In this document: positions 1-12,797 of the stretch, piece by piece | Layout: each line of letters begins with the position of its first letter | How positions within the stretch are numbered: position 1 is the stretch's first letter | Origin: Gavia stellata | Lineage: Eukaryota; Chordata; Aves; Gaviiformes; Gaviidae | DNA: 64,000 nucleotides | Assembly (NCBI RefSeq): GCF_030936135.1 | Contig: NC_082595.1 | Span: 85,922,451-85,986,450 of the forward strand | Reading direction: 5' to 3' | Program-made: the position numbers and the translations under genes | Notes under the pieces: model-generated | What the model saw: the letters and a program-made list of their open reading frames with translations, nothing else | Told to the model about the DNA's origin: nothing | Database searches by the model: none

Positions 1-100
1 TTAGACACAGACTTTGAGAGTCAAGCTCAAAGAAGGACATATAAAGAGCTGCCAAAACTGCAACATGTGTGGTTTGTATTTAAACTACTGCAGAAAGAAA

Positions 101-190
101 TTGATGTCTGAAAATACATGTCTGAAATACATGATCTTGAAATACGTCATGTCTGAAAAATGCTTGATGTCTGAAATACAATGATCTGAG
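101..190. repeat. Degenerate tandem repeat, ATGTCTGAAATAC-like
   Basis: Four to five imperfect copies of a 13-base unit close to ATGTCTGAAATAC occur with variable spacing. It lies in the HMGCLL1 intron and no function is evident. Confidence 0.6.
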
Positions 191-1496
191 TTATCTGGGA
201 GCTTATTACTTATCTGTTGGTTGCAGTTCAGTGTGGCACACATGCCCATGGAGTTTCTTCACATAAAAGGATCATGGAACTTGCTTCTGAACTGTACATC
301 CCCTGAGCACTGTTACATCATATTCAGTACCTTACAGAGTTCACTGTAATGTTTATCTGCTTTCATGTGCTTCTTAAGGAGTTCATGTCAGATACCTGTT
401 TAGAAAAGGTTTAAACACAAGTGCCCATTGTACATGTGAACTCTGTTTTGAACTGTTCATATGTGCTTTGGGGTAACTTTTTCAAGAAGAAGGTGCTCAT
501 TCTTTGGAAACAACACAGTTCTTTGGAATAAGGAGGAGAAATCATGCATTTCACTTTACATTGCTGTGCACCTTAGACTTAGGCTTTCAGTATAGTCTGT
601 CCTTGGGCAAAATACCCATTGACTTTTCCAACTGACTTGTAGCAAAAGGAATCAATTAAATAAAAATAGCCTGATTAAATGAAATATATCTTGTTCCAGG
701 CTTCTTGTTAAGATTTTTTAATCTGTTAATGATCTGGTGTCCAAGCAGGAATCTAGCTTGTCCTAAAGGTTGATACCAAATCCCATGGAGATAGGAATCT
801 CACCGTCAAACATTTAGTTCTCCTTTTTTTTTTTTTTTAATTTTAGATTATGCAATACCATAACACAAGGCTTTGCTTCTTGACCCTTTTCTGACCCATT
901 AAGAAAAGAGTGGTTTACTGCATGAGAGACACAGAGCCTCAAAATTATTACCTTAATATATGAGCTTTGGTCTTTGCAGTGTTCGTTGGTTTTGGTACCA
1001 TGGCCAATTCTGTAAAATCATTATTGCAAAAATCTATTAATATGTCCCTTTTTGTGTAATGGCACACAATGAAATTATAATTATTAATGCTGTCCATTTG
1101 CAAGGAGCGCTTTCTCATGTTCCCCTCAGCTATGCACTAAAGCTTTCATTTTGTTGACTCAAGTCACTTAAAGTGTCAACCAAAGGATGGACAGTTTTTA
1201 AGCATATGTTATTGAGTTCAGATTGACTAGCTACATCAAAATAATAATTAATGCTTGTTCTATACTGTTCTTCAGAACACGTAACCAAGAAGTGACGCGT
1301 GAAATGAATCTCTAGCAGGCTAAATGTGAAATAATTTTCTAGCAGAGCCCATCTACAAAGAGATTTATTGGTTGTACCATGGTAATGGATAGATAATTGT
1401 GTCATAGATCATTAATGCTTATGAAACTTTGTAGGGGGCATGTACTTTCTATAAAAACAGTTTCTATATGGTTCCTATGTAATTACAGTAATAGTA

Positions 1497-1640
1497 CTTG
1501 TGCTTATGATGCCTTCAAAGTGCTTGGCAAACAATAAGCCTTTCTGAGAAGCAACTAAGTACTGTTAGCCTCACATTACTGACACCAAAACCAAGGTTCA
1601 GCGAGATAATAGACTTAGTATTTATGAACACTGAATGAGA
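1497..1640 (-). repeat. Probable ancient MIR-type SINE relic
   Basis: The + strand carries blocks in the order seen in a reverse-complement MIR: an AAGTGCTTGGCA-like block, then CCTCACA, then ACCAAGGTTCAGCGAGATAA, which resembles the MIR 'gaggctcagagaggttaa' core. It is strongly diverged, so the call rests on block order and spacing. Confidence 0.35.
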
Positions 1641-3532
1641 ACTGATTAATTGAAGTCAATGGGAGTTAAAGGACTTTGCCTTCTGACAGAAACTTTTCTG
1701 ACTTAAGGCACTTATCCAAGTTCATAGAAACTATTGGACATACTTGTCTTTGTGTTTCATGGTTTCATTCCTTGGTGTCAAGGAATAATTCTGGATATAT
1801 GGAGTGGTTACCAAGTACACTTAAGTACATTTCTGAGTATCTATCTGAAGACATACTATTATGACTCAACAACCTTACAAACACCTGTCACTACTCTTTT
1901 CCCATCCCCATCTGTGAGACATGCTCATGAATGCTGGGTTTTGTGCCCTCATGGTAATCCTCTTTGGTTCACAACACTTACCTAATAAAGACAATGTAAA
2001 AGGCAGAGATGCTTGTATTCCATTTAATGAATGTGAACTGTGAACGTATGTTTATTATTAACACATATCACATTGTGCAGTGTTACAGTGCTGAATATGT
2101 GAATTTTGTATAGTTCGGGGTTTTTGTTTTGCCATCTTCCATAATCTAACTGCCAAGTATGTCTATGCTGGTATGTTTCTCATTTCTTCCTAGTAAAAAA
2201 GCACAGATGCTCTAAGAATTTTTAAGATTTCATTATGTGCAATAGCACTCTACAAACTAAGCCTAAGTACCGACCAATAAAGGATAAACAGAATGAGCTG
2301 AAATCACCCTTGTTATAACTGTATTAAATGAGACAGCTATAAAACGATGTCTTTGAACAATATGTTTTAGATGGTGCTATATACTAGAGCTGATTGGAAA
2401 CTGAAGCATTTTTTTTTCAAATTAAAAATGTTTTTTGATTACATTTCCGTGAAATAATTTCTATTCTCATTAACATTTTTAGCCAATTCCAAGAATTAAA
2501 AAGGCAAAGTTTACTGTAGAACATGGAGATAAGTGGTAGATCCGATTAAAGGATTAAGCACCTAAATCAGGTCTTGGTCTGAACTTTAGTGCATAAATAT
2601 ATAAGTATTACGAAAGTGTATTTCTGGTGCAATACATCTTGTACTCTAGTGTTGAGTGACACACTTCTCCCAGTTTTCTGTGACTGCTCAGTGTATTGGT
2701 AGTTCAAAGTCCTGTTTCGCATCCCTTCTACAGGAACTTCACTGGCTTCTAAATTCCGATCTTTGGAGCAAGTACTTTCATCACTTATACGATCTAACTC
2801 TAAAACTTTTACTATACATGAGTAGTCCAGGAGACTAATAATGCCATATTTTTTCCTCTTTGATCAGTGATCTGATTCCATTTTAGCAATCAAGCAGCAC
2901 TGATATGTATCTTATGTTAGTTAAAAAGCAGTTGATTTCTCAAGGAACGTTGTTTTAGCATGGGCAGATCAAGCAGCTGCAATTTTTTACTCAGTTGTGC
3001 TAGCCATGTAAATTGTAATCTTACATTTAGAGGAACTTCTTCAAGAAGGAGATTATATTTATTCAAAAGAATGCAGGATCCCATTTCTCTCTGAACTCAA
3101 TTCCCAATACAAGTGTGGTTCCTCCACTTTCCTGAGCTGCAAATGGGATGCTTATATGCATGAAGTTTCTTAGCTTCAGGTGATAAATAAGTACAACACA
3201 TATGTAGACACTATATTTTTCTTCCAACTTCTTCAAGTTGTTATACCAGTTCTTTATCCCAGATTCTTTTGAGTTTGAAAGATATTACTAGAGTATTCGG
3301 TCCACTGCTGTTAGCATAAGAAATTACCCTCAAAGTGGTAGAACCTTCCACACAGCTGGAAGCTGTGACTGTTGTGTACATCACTGTAATGCTACTGATC
3401 TCCATTACCGACCTATGACATGAATCAGGCCCTTTGTTTGTGAAAATTAGACCCCGGAGTGAAAGAACTTGGAGTTTGAGCATTTTCAACATATGCATTT
3501 GTTACTCTTAACACTTTTCACCTTTTTTTTAG

Positions 3533-3646
3533 GGAGTAAATCTTTATACAGTGATGGAAGCTGGAAACTTCATCTGCACAGCTTTGAACAAGAAAACAAA
3601 CTCAAAGGTTGCACAAGCTTCCTTCAATACTGGAACTATCAATTAA
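3533..3646 (+). CDS. HMGCLL1: HMGCLL1 last coding exon (HMG-CoA lyase-like 1, C-terminus)
   Basis: The final coding exon of the extramitochondrial 3-hydroxy-3-methylglutaryl-CoA lyase, which splits HMG-CoA into acetyl-CoA and acetoacetate. A pyrimidine-rich tract ending in AG precedes position 3533. The frame then reads [20 protein letters not shown], followed by [17 protein letters not shown] and a TAA stop at 3644-3646. This matches the C-terminal helix of the HMGCL/HMGCLL1 family (GVNL...EAGNFIC...SKVAQA). The KVAQASFN ending, rather than the CKL peroxisomal-type ending of HMGCL, favours HMGCLL1. The catalytic TIM-barrel exons and the GASGN loop are not in the window and must lie to the left. 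The gene is convergent with GFRAL, as in human. What is seen is one exon; the paralogue choice rests on the C-terminus and the neighbours. Confidence 0.88.
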   Translation, partial: GVNLYTVMEAGNFICTALNKKTNSKVAQASFNTGTIN

Positions 3647-3836
3647 ATGGATTTTTTTTTTGCAGCTTAACCACATTTGTCATCTACCTTGACCAAGGAC
3701 ATTTATATCAAGAAAACAAATACAAGAAAACCATTTCAGCAAAGAACCAAAATAGAACCCATATATAACTTTTTGTTATGGGAAGAGTTACTGTACTGTA
3801 CTGTCTTGTCAAGAATTGTCTGACTTGTAAGTAAGA

Positions 3837-3842
3837 AATAAA
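3837..3842 (+). terminator. HMGCLL1: Candidate HMGCLL1 polyadenylation signal AATAAA
   Basis: The first canonical AATAAA after the HMGCLL1 stop, about 190 nt downstream. It would give a short 3'UTR. Later AATAAA-type signals (for example near 9174) could make longer ones. Confidence 0.45.
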
Positions 3843-5619
3843 TGACTCTAGTACAGAACCCTGTGCTTGGTACTTATACAGATGAGAAAAACGTATAAAC
3901 ACCAGGACATTTTACCACGTTTTAAATTGAATTTTAGTTCTTTTCAGGAAAACTGAATAGAAGCAATGAATACATAGTTAATTTTTAATCAAGATGACTT
4001 TTAGGACAGTACAAATATTTCCAGCAGTTTATGAGATCCCACACTGTGTGTGGCCATTCTATTATGTGTTTTATTTATCTGAGTCTTTACTTTTCATTTG
4101 TCAAGTCAGTTGTGTTATGAACATGGAGCCAAATCTGAATTCACCGTAAGAATTTTTTAGCAATAGCACTTCTTTATTTTTGTTTTGTTTAACATCTGTT
4201 AAGGATATGGATGACTTTATCTTGTTCCAAGACTTTGTGGTGAATGGCAGTCTGCCAGATCCTCCAAATCTAATGCAAATTTCCTTATTTGTTACATATG
4301 TTAAATTTGTTGTAGTTGCTTTTTTCATCAACTGTATTAAAACCTAATTGTATGAAGCAATTAAAAATTGGCAAGGTTTTCAACCATCATTCAGGGTAAC
4401 AGTAGTGTAGAAGGGTCTAAATTTTTGTCCAAAGTCTCATAGAACAATTTGATTTTTTTATTCTATAGTCTATGAATTTATATTCGCACTTATAATTCAC
4501 AAATTTTTGAGGATAATAATATTCTGCTGGACTAGCTTACACGAAGGGAACCACTTACAATTTTTCTTTGTGCTGTACTGATAGTGATACTGTACTTTTC
4601 AATGTCTTAGTTCAGCAAGATGCCAGTGAACCGCATTGTCATTTTTAGATCAATAATGGACAAATTCAAAGAAGACCCTTATCCTGTCTATAAACTTTCA
4701 AATGCCCATGAAAACATTGTCATTTTTTTCAGTCTGAAGCATCAGTACTGTTATTGGTTGTTTGTGTAGGATCCTTCTGTAATTCTCTGTGTACTTAACC
4801 TTGATTTTTTCTTAAAATAGCCTGTTACCATGAAAGTCCAAAACCCGGGACTATGGTCTTTTTCCATATTCTCCATTTTCCTCCAAAGTATGAAAGGTTG
4901 GAAAAAGGTAAGATGAAAGAAAGTGAAAGATAACATGTAAAGAAGGAAAAGGCTGAATCATTTTTGTCTGGAACTCAACTCTGCCAAGTTACAGCTGAGT
5001 CTCAGCTTGCCTTCGAAATTCCAGAGTGAACCTTTTCTGAGATCTTTTAGCCAGTACTGTAGTTGGCACAGCTTAAGAAAGTCAAACTTTGCATGCCAGG
5101 TAACTCCAAGCTAGAAATTTGATATAAAACCTCTATCTTCTTTATGCTGTAATGATAGTCAAAACCAGTATAAACTATATTGTTTCACTCTTCTTATGGT
5201 AAGAGTCAAAGAATAAGCAAAGAAATGTGTTTAGGTGAGGCAGGAAATATCTTGCCTATTAATCCGAAATACTAAATTGCACTCCTTCCTGCGGTGTCTA
5301 GTGAGAAGACTTTCAAGTACTCTTAAAGACATGAACACCCTGATTTGCTTGGCCTGCTCTGGATGGGTGGTTGGATCACCACAGAAAATGTGCTGTCCTC
5401 ATTTCCCCATGTTTTAGCTGGGGCTTTGTTATTTAGCAGCCACTCTGGCTCATATATCAAAACATGAACTTTAATAAAACCAGGTCTTGAACCATTCACA
5501 GATTTAAAAATTCTGTAATGGATTAGATCCAATGAAGAAGTGAGGAATCTGCAGCAGTACTTAGGTTGTACTTGGTCTAATAATTAGTAGTTAAGCCTAA
5601 ATGAGGTGCCAGAATTGAA

Positions 5620-5965
5620 TCAGAGAATCACAGAATCACTTAAGGTTGGAAAAGACCTGTAAGATCATCAAGTCCAACCATCAACCCAACACCACCATGC
5701 CCACTAAACCATGTCCCGCAATGCCACATCCACACGCTCCTTGAACACCTCCAGGGAGGGTGACTCCACCACTTCCCTGGGCAGTTTATTCCATTGTCTC
5801 ACCACTCTCTCAGTAAAGAAACTTTTCCTAATATCCAGTCTAAACCTCCCCTGGCGCAACTTGAGGCCATTTCCTCTTGTCCTGTCACTTGTCACTTGGG
5901 AGAAGAGACCAACACCTACCTCTCTGCAACCCCCTTTCAGGTAATTGTGGAGAGCGGACATCCTA
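5620..5965 (-). mobile_element. CR1 retrotransposon 3' fragment
   Basis: A 5'-truncated CR1 (avian non-LTR LINE) in minus orientation. The + strand starts with the reverse-complemented tail (AGAATCACAGAATCAC), then GTTGGAAAAGACCT and AAGTCCAACC. The minus strand encodes the ORF2 C-terminal signature [15 protein letters not shown] / [20 protein letters not shown] / [18 protein letters not shown] in one open frame of about 85 codons. The reverse transcriptase is missing. Confidence 0.95.
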
Positions 5966-8900
5966 AAGGCTCCCTAATTGAGATACCATTTACCCCTGAA
6001 GGTGACTAACCCCATTATAATACTTTCCTGTTTAACAATAAAATTTCTCTTTAGTTTGCTTCTGTGCAGGCCCAGAATTAGCTCATTTTGGGCTGAAGTG
6101 TGCGGTTCTCACGTAGGGCCTGATGAGTGTTCTTCCATCCAGGATCCTGTGAGCATGTTTAACTGACATGAGCGAGATTGAGGTTCTCTCAGAATGAAAG
6201 TGAAGTCACCCCTTGAAAAAGAAGTAGCTGTGATGCAAACCACCTTTTAAATACTAGCCTGAATGTTGGGCTAAAAAATTGATCTGAGATTAGCTTGCTA
6301 TTCAGCCTGAGGAGATTCAAATGCACATTTTTTGGTATCCTAATCAATGGATCTAACCACCAGGCTGTATGCAGAACTGAAAAATAACACACTTTCTCGT
6401 AAATCCATATGAAGTTGTGCCACTGGGTAGGACGGAATTCAAAAATCTCGAGACCGGAAAGATCACAAGAAAAAAACGTCTCTTCAACAGATAAGGGCTT
6501 TTTCCTTCAAGATGGTGGTGAGCGCTTCAACTATAGGCCGAGTTAGGAACTGAACTGATACTGTCCACTTTTTTGGTAAGTATACTAACTACAACATCTT
6601 GGATAAAAGTGAGTGGTTTCACTGCTACCACAACCTTTGCGTTAAATAAAGTACCTATGTAGAACATAGACTATAGAATAAAAGAGCTAGCTCTGCTCGG
6701 TTCTTTGAGAGTTCTAGATGTCTATGTTCCTAACTACCATGAAGGATTGCTAACTTTGGCACTAGGAGACCCTTACGCTCTGGAGGAGTTTTCAGCTGCG
6801 CCTCTGTGCGCATTGCATCCTAGGCTTCTTAGCATCTGGGCTGCCCAGTTTGCAGTTCTGAGGCTCTTAACAGTCCCTATGCACTGAAACAGGGTACCTA
6901 TTAAATCACGGGGATGAACAACCTAAAATGCCTCAGTTCTTTATTGGGTCTGTTTTAGAAACTACTTGTGGAGAGCCTTAAATGCAGGTCTGTTATTCTG
7001 TAATGATGTGAGTATTGGAAAAGATGAGCCGTCACATCTGGAGCCCGTGCTTTACCCGCACATTCAGCTTCAACCACATAGTGAGTTACAGTAATCCAGG
7101 GTGGAGGTCACAGACAAATGGATTGTTTGTCAGGATCGTTACAAGGCAGGAAGAAACATAGAGCCAGATTAAAAAAACCCCAACACTTACGTGCCAGAAG
7201 TGCCACCTGGGATGAATTTAGGCTTGTGGGTCCAGGTGAGCAATCCCCACAAAATCCTTCTTTACTTGTAGTGTGACTAAGAATCCCGAGACAACTCATG
7301 TTCTCACTACTAAAATTTGTTAGGCACGTAAAGTGCTGCTGCTCTGCTTTCCTGGGCTGGCATCACTTTGACTGTGCGGAGCATTTTAACGCCTCATCTT
7401 TGGCTTCACAAAATAAGCATACGTTGCCCTTAAGACCACGGTCTCATCCAGTAGCTGTGCCATGAGCATGCATCACTCACATAGGCAGCTTTGAGTTCAG
7501 CATAATAAAGCAGTTGAGACTACATCCCTTCAAAAACATGGCCAGAACTGTAAGTGATGTGATGGCGCTACTGCTCTCCAGTGCTTCTGACCTTCTAAAT
7601 CTTTATGCATATATTCGGAGTGACCCACAGCTGGTGGTGCCTGCTCTTTTAGTCCCTGTCAGTGTCCCCCACTGAGTACATTGCTGTCACTTCACCCTGA
7701 AGTAACCCTCTGGCTGCGGAAGACTTGCATCAAGGTGTTTGTCTTTCCTGAGCAGATGTTCCTATCTCTATGTGATTTTAAGAATTATATATATTTGTTG
7801 AAAGGTATCAAGAAAAAGAAACAGAGTGCTGAATATCGTGATCACACTGTTGGAATGTGGGGTCTCCCTGTCTGTTTTGCTGATGGTCCTCTGTAAATGC
7901 TGAAAAGGGGATAGCGTAAACTCTGAGAGCGTGTGGGAAAGAAGTAGTTATTGCCTGCCCTCTCTGGGTCTTATCAGAGACAAATTAGATGTACCAAGAT
8001 ACTTACTTCTATGCTTTGGAGACCTTCTTCTGTATCAAAGTCACCGCAGAGATCTCCCAGAACATGGAGATCATCTAACTTGTGCCAGGGCCATGAAGTA
8101 TGTAAACTGGAGTCCCCAGGGCAGTCCTGGTCTGAACTTGTGAAGGTTCAACAGCTGACGAATGTCGTGTTGCTGGAATTTTCTTTAATACTTTCATAGC
8201 AGGTTTTCTCATGTTGTTGGCAATAGAAAGTCAAATACCAGCTTCTTTGGCTGCTCAAGATACTACATTATTCTGAAGGCATGGCTGGCGTGCTTTTTTG
8301 GAGGAGAAGTTGATCAGTTCCATTAGTTATGGGCATAATTGTTCTTCAGTGCTTTTCACAAGACAGCAATGACATGGATCCTGTACATGGATAGTGCTAA
8401 CACCTTCCAGCTACAGCTTGCTTTATAGTTTAACCTTTTATGTTTTAGGACAACTTGGCTCTGGACCAGAGCTTTAATGTTTCATTTTCATGTATAACCA
8501 GAGTTTATGGAAATAACAAGTGAATATTCTGGTCTTATGAATAAGTCCAGAGAGGCTTTGGCTAATTTTCCTTTCTTAATAGCATCATTTCAGTTCATAA
8601 AACTTTTATTATTGTAATAAGGAGTTACAAAATGAAGACTGCAAGTCTGTGAGGTAAAATTCCCATGTTTGGGATCAGTGCTGTTGCAATGAAATAATAC
8701 TTTCCAAAGAGTTAGTGTGAGTGTATAAGATCTGCCTATTTTTCACAGAGTTATTTTTAAGGGGTAGAAATATTGTCTAGTTACTGTGATACCTGAAAAT
8801 GAGGATTATCTGCCATGATTTCTCAGACTGCCTTACGTTCTCTTTATTGATTGCAAAATCTCTAGAGAATTGACTAAACGGAAGAATCAGTCTGGAGAAC

Positions 8901-10757
8901 TGAATGAAAGACACTTGCTTTCCAGTTCTTGACTTGCTGATCAATGCTTTTCTTTTGTTATATTTTTAAGATTATTTTTCTTTACGGTCCTGCTGTAATG
9001 CAGTGTAAATTTTCATTGCTGCAATAACACTGCAGGCAGAAGGACTACAGCCAAAGTCAACTTAGTCCTTTGAAACTGATGTCAAAGAGATGATCTGTTT
9101 GTTAAGGAATTGTCATGTACCCTCTTGGTTAAATGCATTTGTGATTTTGCAATATTTGGTGTTAAAGCTGAAATAAAATCTATCTCAGTGTTTATTGAAA
9201 CTGATATGCTCATGTGTTATGCCGGATTCAGCAGCTCTGACTAACCAGCTCACACATACGGCACTAGTAAATACAAGCTGTCACTTTGACATGTACGCCT
9301 GTGTTGACTTTGTTACCTTGTAATCCATTTGGAGTGCATTTTCTTAGGATTACCATTTTATCAGTTTTCCTGTGTGCTTTTGTAGCTGACAAATCTCTTC
9401 TAAGTTACTAGGGAAACATTTCTTCCCTCCATTAACTAAACATTAAAAGCTAGAGCCAGGAATGGAGGTAGGAGTCGAAAAGTTCAGTGAGGCATTATCT
9501 AACTTCAGATGTTCCACTGCAGCGTAGAAATCTGTGCCCTCTATGTGATGTCTAAGACCCTCTACATGATTCATGGGAGACTGAATGACTTCAGCATGTG
9601 GTGTGAAACATCAGCATGTCGATCAGGGAACTTTCTTGGAAAAATCAACAGTAAAATTCCCTACCCCATGCTACCGTGAAGTGCCTCAACCTGAGGTACA
9701 GACAGTTATCTTCACCAGGTTGAATCCAAGTATTTTCCTTGGTGGAAAGACACCCACAGTAATTTTTTTTGAAAGAACTGAATGTGGTGTTCACTCTTTT
9801 AAGGCACCATCTTGGGGATGGTGTTGGTGCTGCTTCCATCCATCCTCTGTGTTCTTAGCTTGATCTGACATCTAGCTCGGAGTGCCTCACACGGCTGATT
9901 CCATGCCTGGCACTCCAGGCAGCCCATTCTCTCACTTCACAAACAGGTGAGACGGCTGAGAAAAATCTTCCTTTTGAAGAACTCAAGAGTCACTGTGGCA
10001 GGGCAGGAGAAGTGGAGACTTGGACTTTACAGCTTTGTAGCTTCAATACTGCATAAGGAACAGCTAGTCCTGTGTATTTGTCTCAAAAACTCTTTACACA
10101 TTTAATTTGAAACCATCTTTAGATAAACTGCATAAACAATCTTGAAAGAAAAAACTGGAACCCAGTATGCCCCCTTTCAGATGAGAGTGTTCTAAGGCTA
10201 AAATTTATGTTTTCTCCCTCTAGCCAAATCAATCTTCATTTCTTCATTCTACGATTTCCTAGCTCCAATGGAAGGGGGATGAACACCATGTCCTTACCCA
10301 AAATGACCTATGTATGTCCTGGGAATCCGAAGTCATCAGTAAGACTTAATTTTCCTCCATTGGGAATTAGGTGCAGATGTCTCACTCGAGGGGAAAAGAT
10401 TTTAATGATGAGTCTGTTACAAATATACTACTTCTTCTTCCATCACGAAACTGTTCATGAGGCAGTTAGAGTCTAATCATGATCACCTGAATACAGATAA
10501 TCCCAGCAGAAATTCCTTTATTTAATAATTAATGCCTATTTACAATTGCCAAAATATGGTGTCACTAGGAAATATAAATCAAAAGAATACATTTTACATG
10601 TATAATGGAGGAAATGTCCTTTTCCATTAAGCATTAGTCAGCCCTAATGAAGAGAGCCTGTAAAATCACAGAAGCAACACAACAGCCACTAAATATCTTG
10701 CTGTCTTTCAGAGTAACTCACATACTTACCGTCTGCTTCAAATACATTTTACATACT

Positions 10758-10782
10758 TGTGTGTATGTGAGTGTGTGTGTGT
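10758..10782. repeat. Short imperfect (GT)n microsatellite
   Basis: An interrupted GT run with one core of about seven dinucleotides. It lies in the HMGCLL1-GFRAL intergenic region. Confidence 0.8.
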
Positions 10783-12639
10783 CTAAGCACATAGATGAGG
10801 AGAGTTCCTAGCCTCTAATTATGAGATAATAAGAAAGCAAAAAGTTTCTAGGACAGAAAGTTACAAGAGATGTTTTTATGATTGAGGTTTAGTTAAACCA
10901 CAATATAAATGGATTTCTTCAATTTCTGTGACACAGAAGGTTCAGCACTGCATCATTGTTTTTTGAAGTCAGACTGAAAACCAACACAGGGTTCACTTCA
11001 TAAGTATATTTCCTATATAAAGAAATGTTTTTATCCAGCACTGATGAGAACATATTCAGAGCAGTATTTTCAGTTTGAACTTTTTCCTCTTTATGGTTTT
11101 AAGATGAAGAACATTATTATACTACTTTCAAAATACCTACATGATGGGAGGTAAACTGAATGCTGCAAATTGCTGGACTGATAAAAGAGCTTGTTTTGAT
11201 TAACAAACTAACCAACTTTCCACTTTTCTGTTGCATTTTTCTCCAAAGGCTGATTTAGTAATGAGATAGTATTTGATTGCAAAACAAGAATGAATTTTTG
11301 GTTTTATGCAGACCCTAAAGAAAGAGGAAATGCATGTTGTAATAATTGTTAAAAAGCTCTAATCTCTCCCAGACAGAACTGCACACCTAAGATTTTGCTC
11401 GCACACTGAATCATTTCACAAGCACCAAAGCCAGAAGCAAAAGCCACGTTAAAGAGCAGAGATTCCTGCTCTTCTGATCACACCATAAATTTCTAGCCCT
11501 AGATCTGAATCAGTCATGATCAAAACTGGAACTGAATTCGGTGGAACCAGTATTTCATTCCCGATGCTGTTTGTTGTGTGAGTTAAGTTTAGTGGGAATT
11601 CACACAAAATTCAAATTAATCAAATTCAAAATAAAATCAATTCATCAGATACTATCATAACAAGACTATATATAAGCTACTTATGGTAACAGTTGTATAA
11701 GAAATGCCAGTCCATTATCCTGTGCTGACCAGAACCAGTTTGTTACAAAGTTATAACAAAGACAACCAGTTGCTAGTAAATAGAAGCAAAACAACTCCGC
11801 TACAGGGAGAAATCCAGAACTCATAGCCAGAAAGTGGGATCCAGAGTGGTGTGTTAGGGACCATGACTCCCAGTACAGTGCACGGGGAGAATTAGGCACT
11901 TCGGGTATTGCCTAGAGACAATGAATAGGAAACACAGATGATGAGATGGGTCGTAACTTCTCTCTCGAGAAGTAGGCACTGCACTTCAGCCCCAAGCAAG
12001 TGGCTCTTTCCACAGGGCATTCAGACCACAAAATGCTTTCTAAAATTACTGTATTTGAGTTGGAAAGGCTCACTCATTTCTTCTTAAAGGAGGAGAAAGG
12101 ATAACCAGTTCCAGCAACAACATACTGGAGTCAAAGCATTAGCTCAGATAGTCAGAGTTTAATTCCTTTTCATACTGAAAATGGTTGTAATCCTGATCTC
12201 CTCTGATCCCTCCAAGTGCTCTGCCATCAAACTACAGGCAGCTTAGCTGTGAGTGCTGCCTTACAGATATGGCATTAGGTACTTGGGAACCTAGTGTACA
12301 AAACTACCACATATGTACTTTTTAACAGCTCTCTCAAACATTTCTGAGTGGATTTTTTCCTTTCCGCTGGATGACTTCAGATCAGAAGGGTGGGTTTCAA
12401 AGATTGCCACTGCTAGGCAGATTTGTGCTGATACAGCATTTATACCATTGTCATATGCATCTAAAGACGTAGGAAATGTGCAGCTCAGGACAGATCTGTG
12501 AATCTACGCAAACAAGAGAGAGTACAGTTCTATTTTTTTTTAGCTTGTGAAAGGTTTAATATGTGTTAATAAATATAAAAATCTTTTGTATGCTCAACTA
12601 CAAAATTCCATAATTTATAGTAGGTTTTCTAATATATAT

Positions 12640-12645
12640 TTTATT
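12640..12645 (-). terminator. GFRAL: Candidate GFRAL polyadenylation signal AATAAA
   Basis: AATAAA on the minus strand, about 65 nt after the GFRAL stop. It would give a very short 3'UTR; alternatives further left cannot be excluded. Confidence 0.45.
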
Positions 12646-12709
12646 ATCGCATATGTACAACAGGCTGGCTTTCAAGAATAGCCTTAAAACCCATAAGCAA
12701 CAGAGTAGT

Positions 12710-12797
12710 TCATCTGTGACTTTTATAATGGACCATAAATGTTTCAGAAGAATGGTCTGGCGAGGGACTTCTTGACTCATGTTTTGTTCTGCAGGCT
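12710..12797 (-). CDS. GFRAL: GFRAL exon 10: cytoplasmic tail and stop
   Basis: The acceptor TTTTCAG precedes the exon, which enters in phase 2 and completes an Arg codon split from exon 9. It then reads [28 protein letters not shown] and TGA. The spacing of R..R and ESRSPS echoes the human tail (TSRISSKARDPSS). The tail is somewhat longer than the human one. Like other GFR-alpha family members it has no kinase; signalling is expected through RET. Confidence 0.85.

Larger units (their letters stand above)
1..3532 (+). other. HMGCLL1: HMGCLL1 terminal intron (partial)
   Basis: No exon could be recognised here. The penultimate exon, expected to encode the GASGN...VYMLEGLGIHT-type segment, was looked for by eye and not found, so the intron is longer than 3.5 kb. 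The stretch is AT-rich, with a degenerate tandem repeat near 101-190, a T16 tract near 823-838 and a possible MIR relic near 1497-1640. Confidence 0.6.
3647..12709. other. Convergent intergenic region, HMGCLL1 to GFRAL
   Basis: About 9 kb between two converging 3' ends. It contains the HMGCLL1 3'UTR on the left, one minus-strand CR1 copy (about 5620-5965), a short GT repeat near 10758-10782 and the GFRAL 3'UTR at the right edge. I found no recognisable exon. Open frames here are under 100 codons, lack homology I recognise and have no supporting splice sites. Confidence 0.6.
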
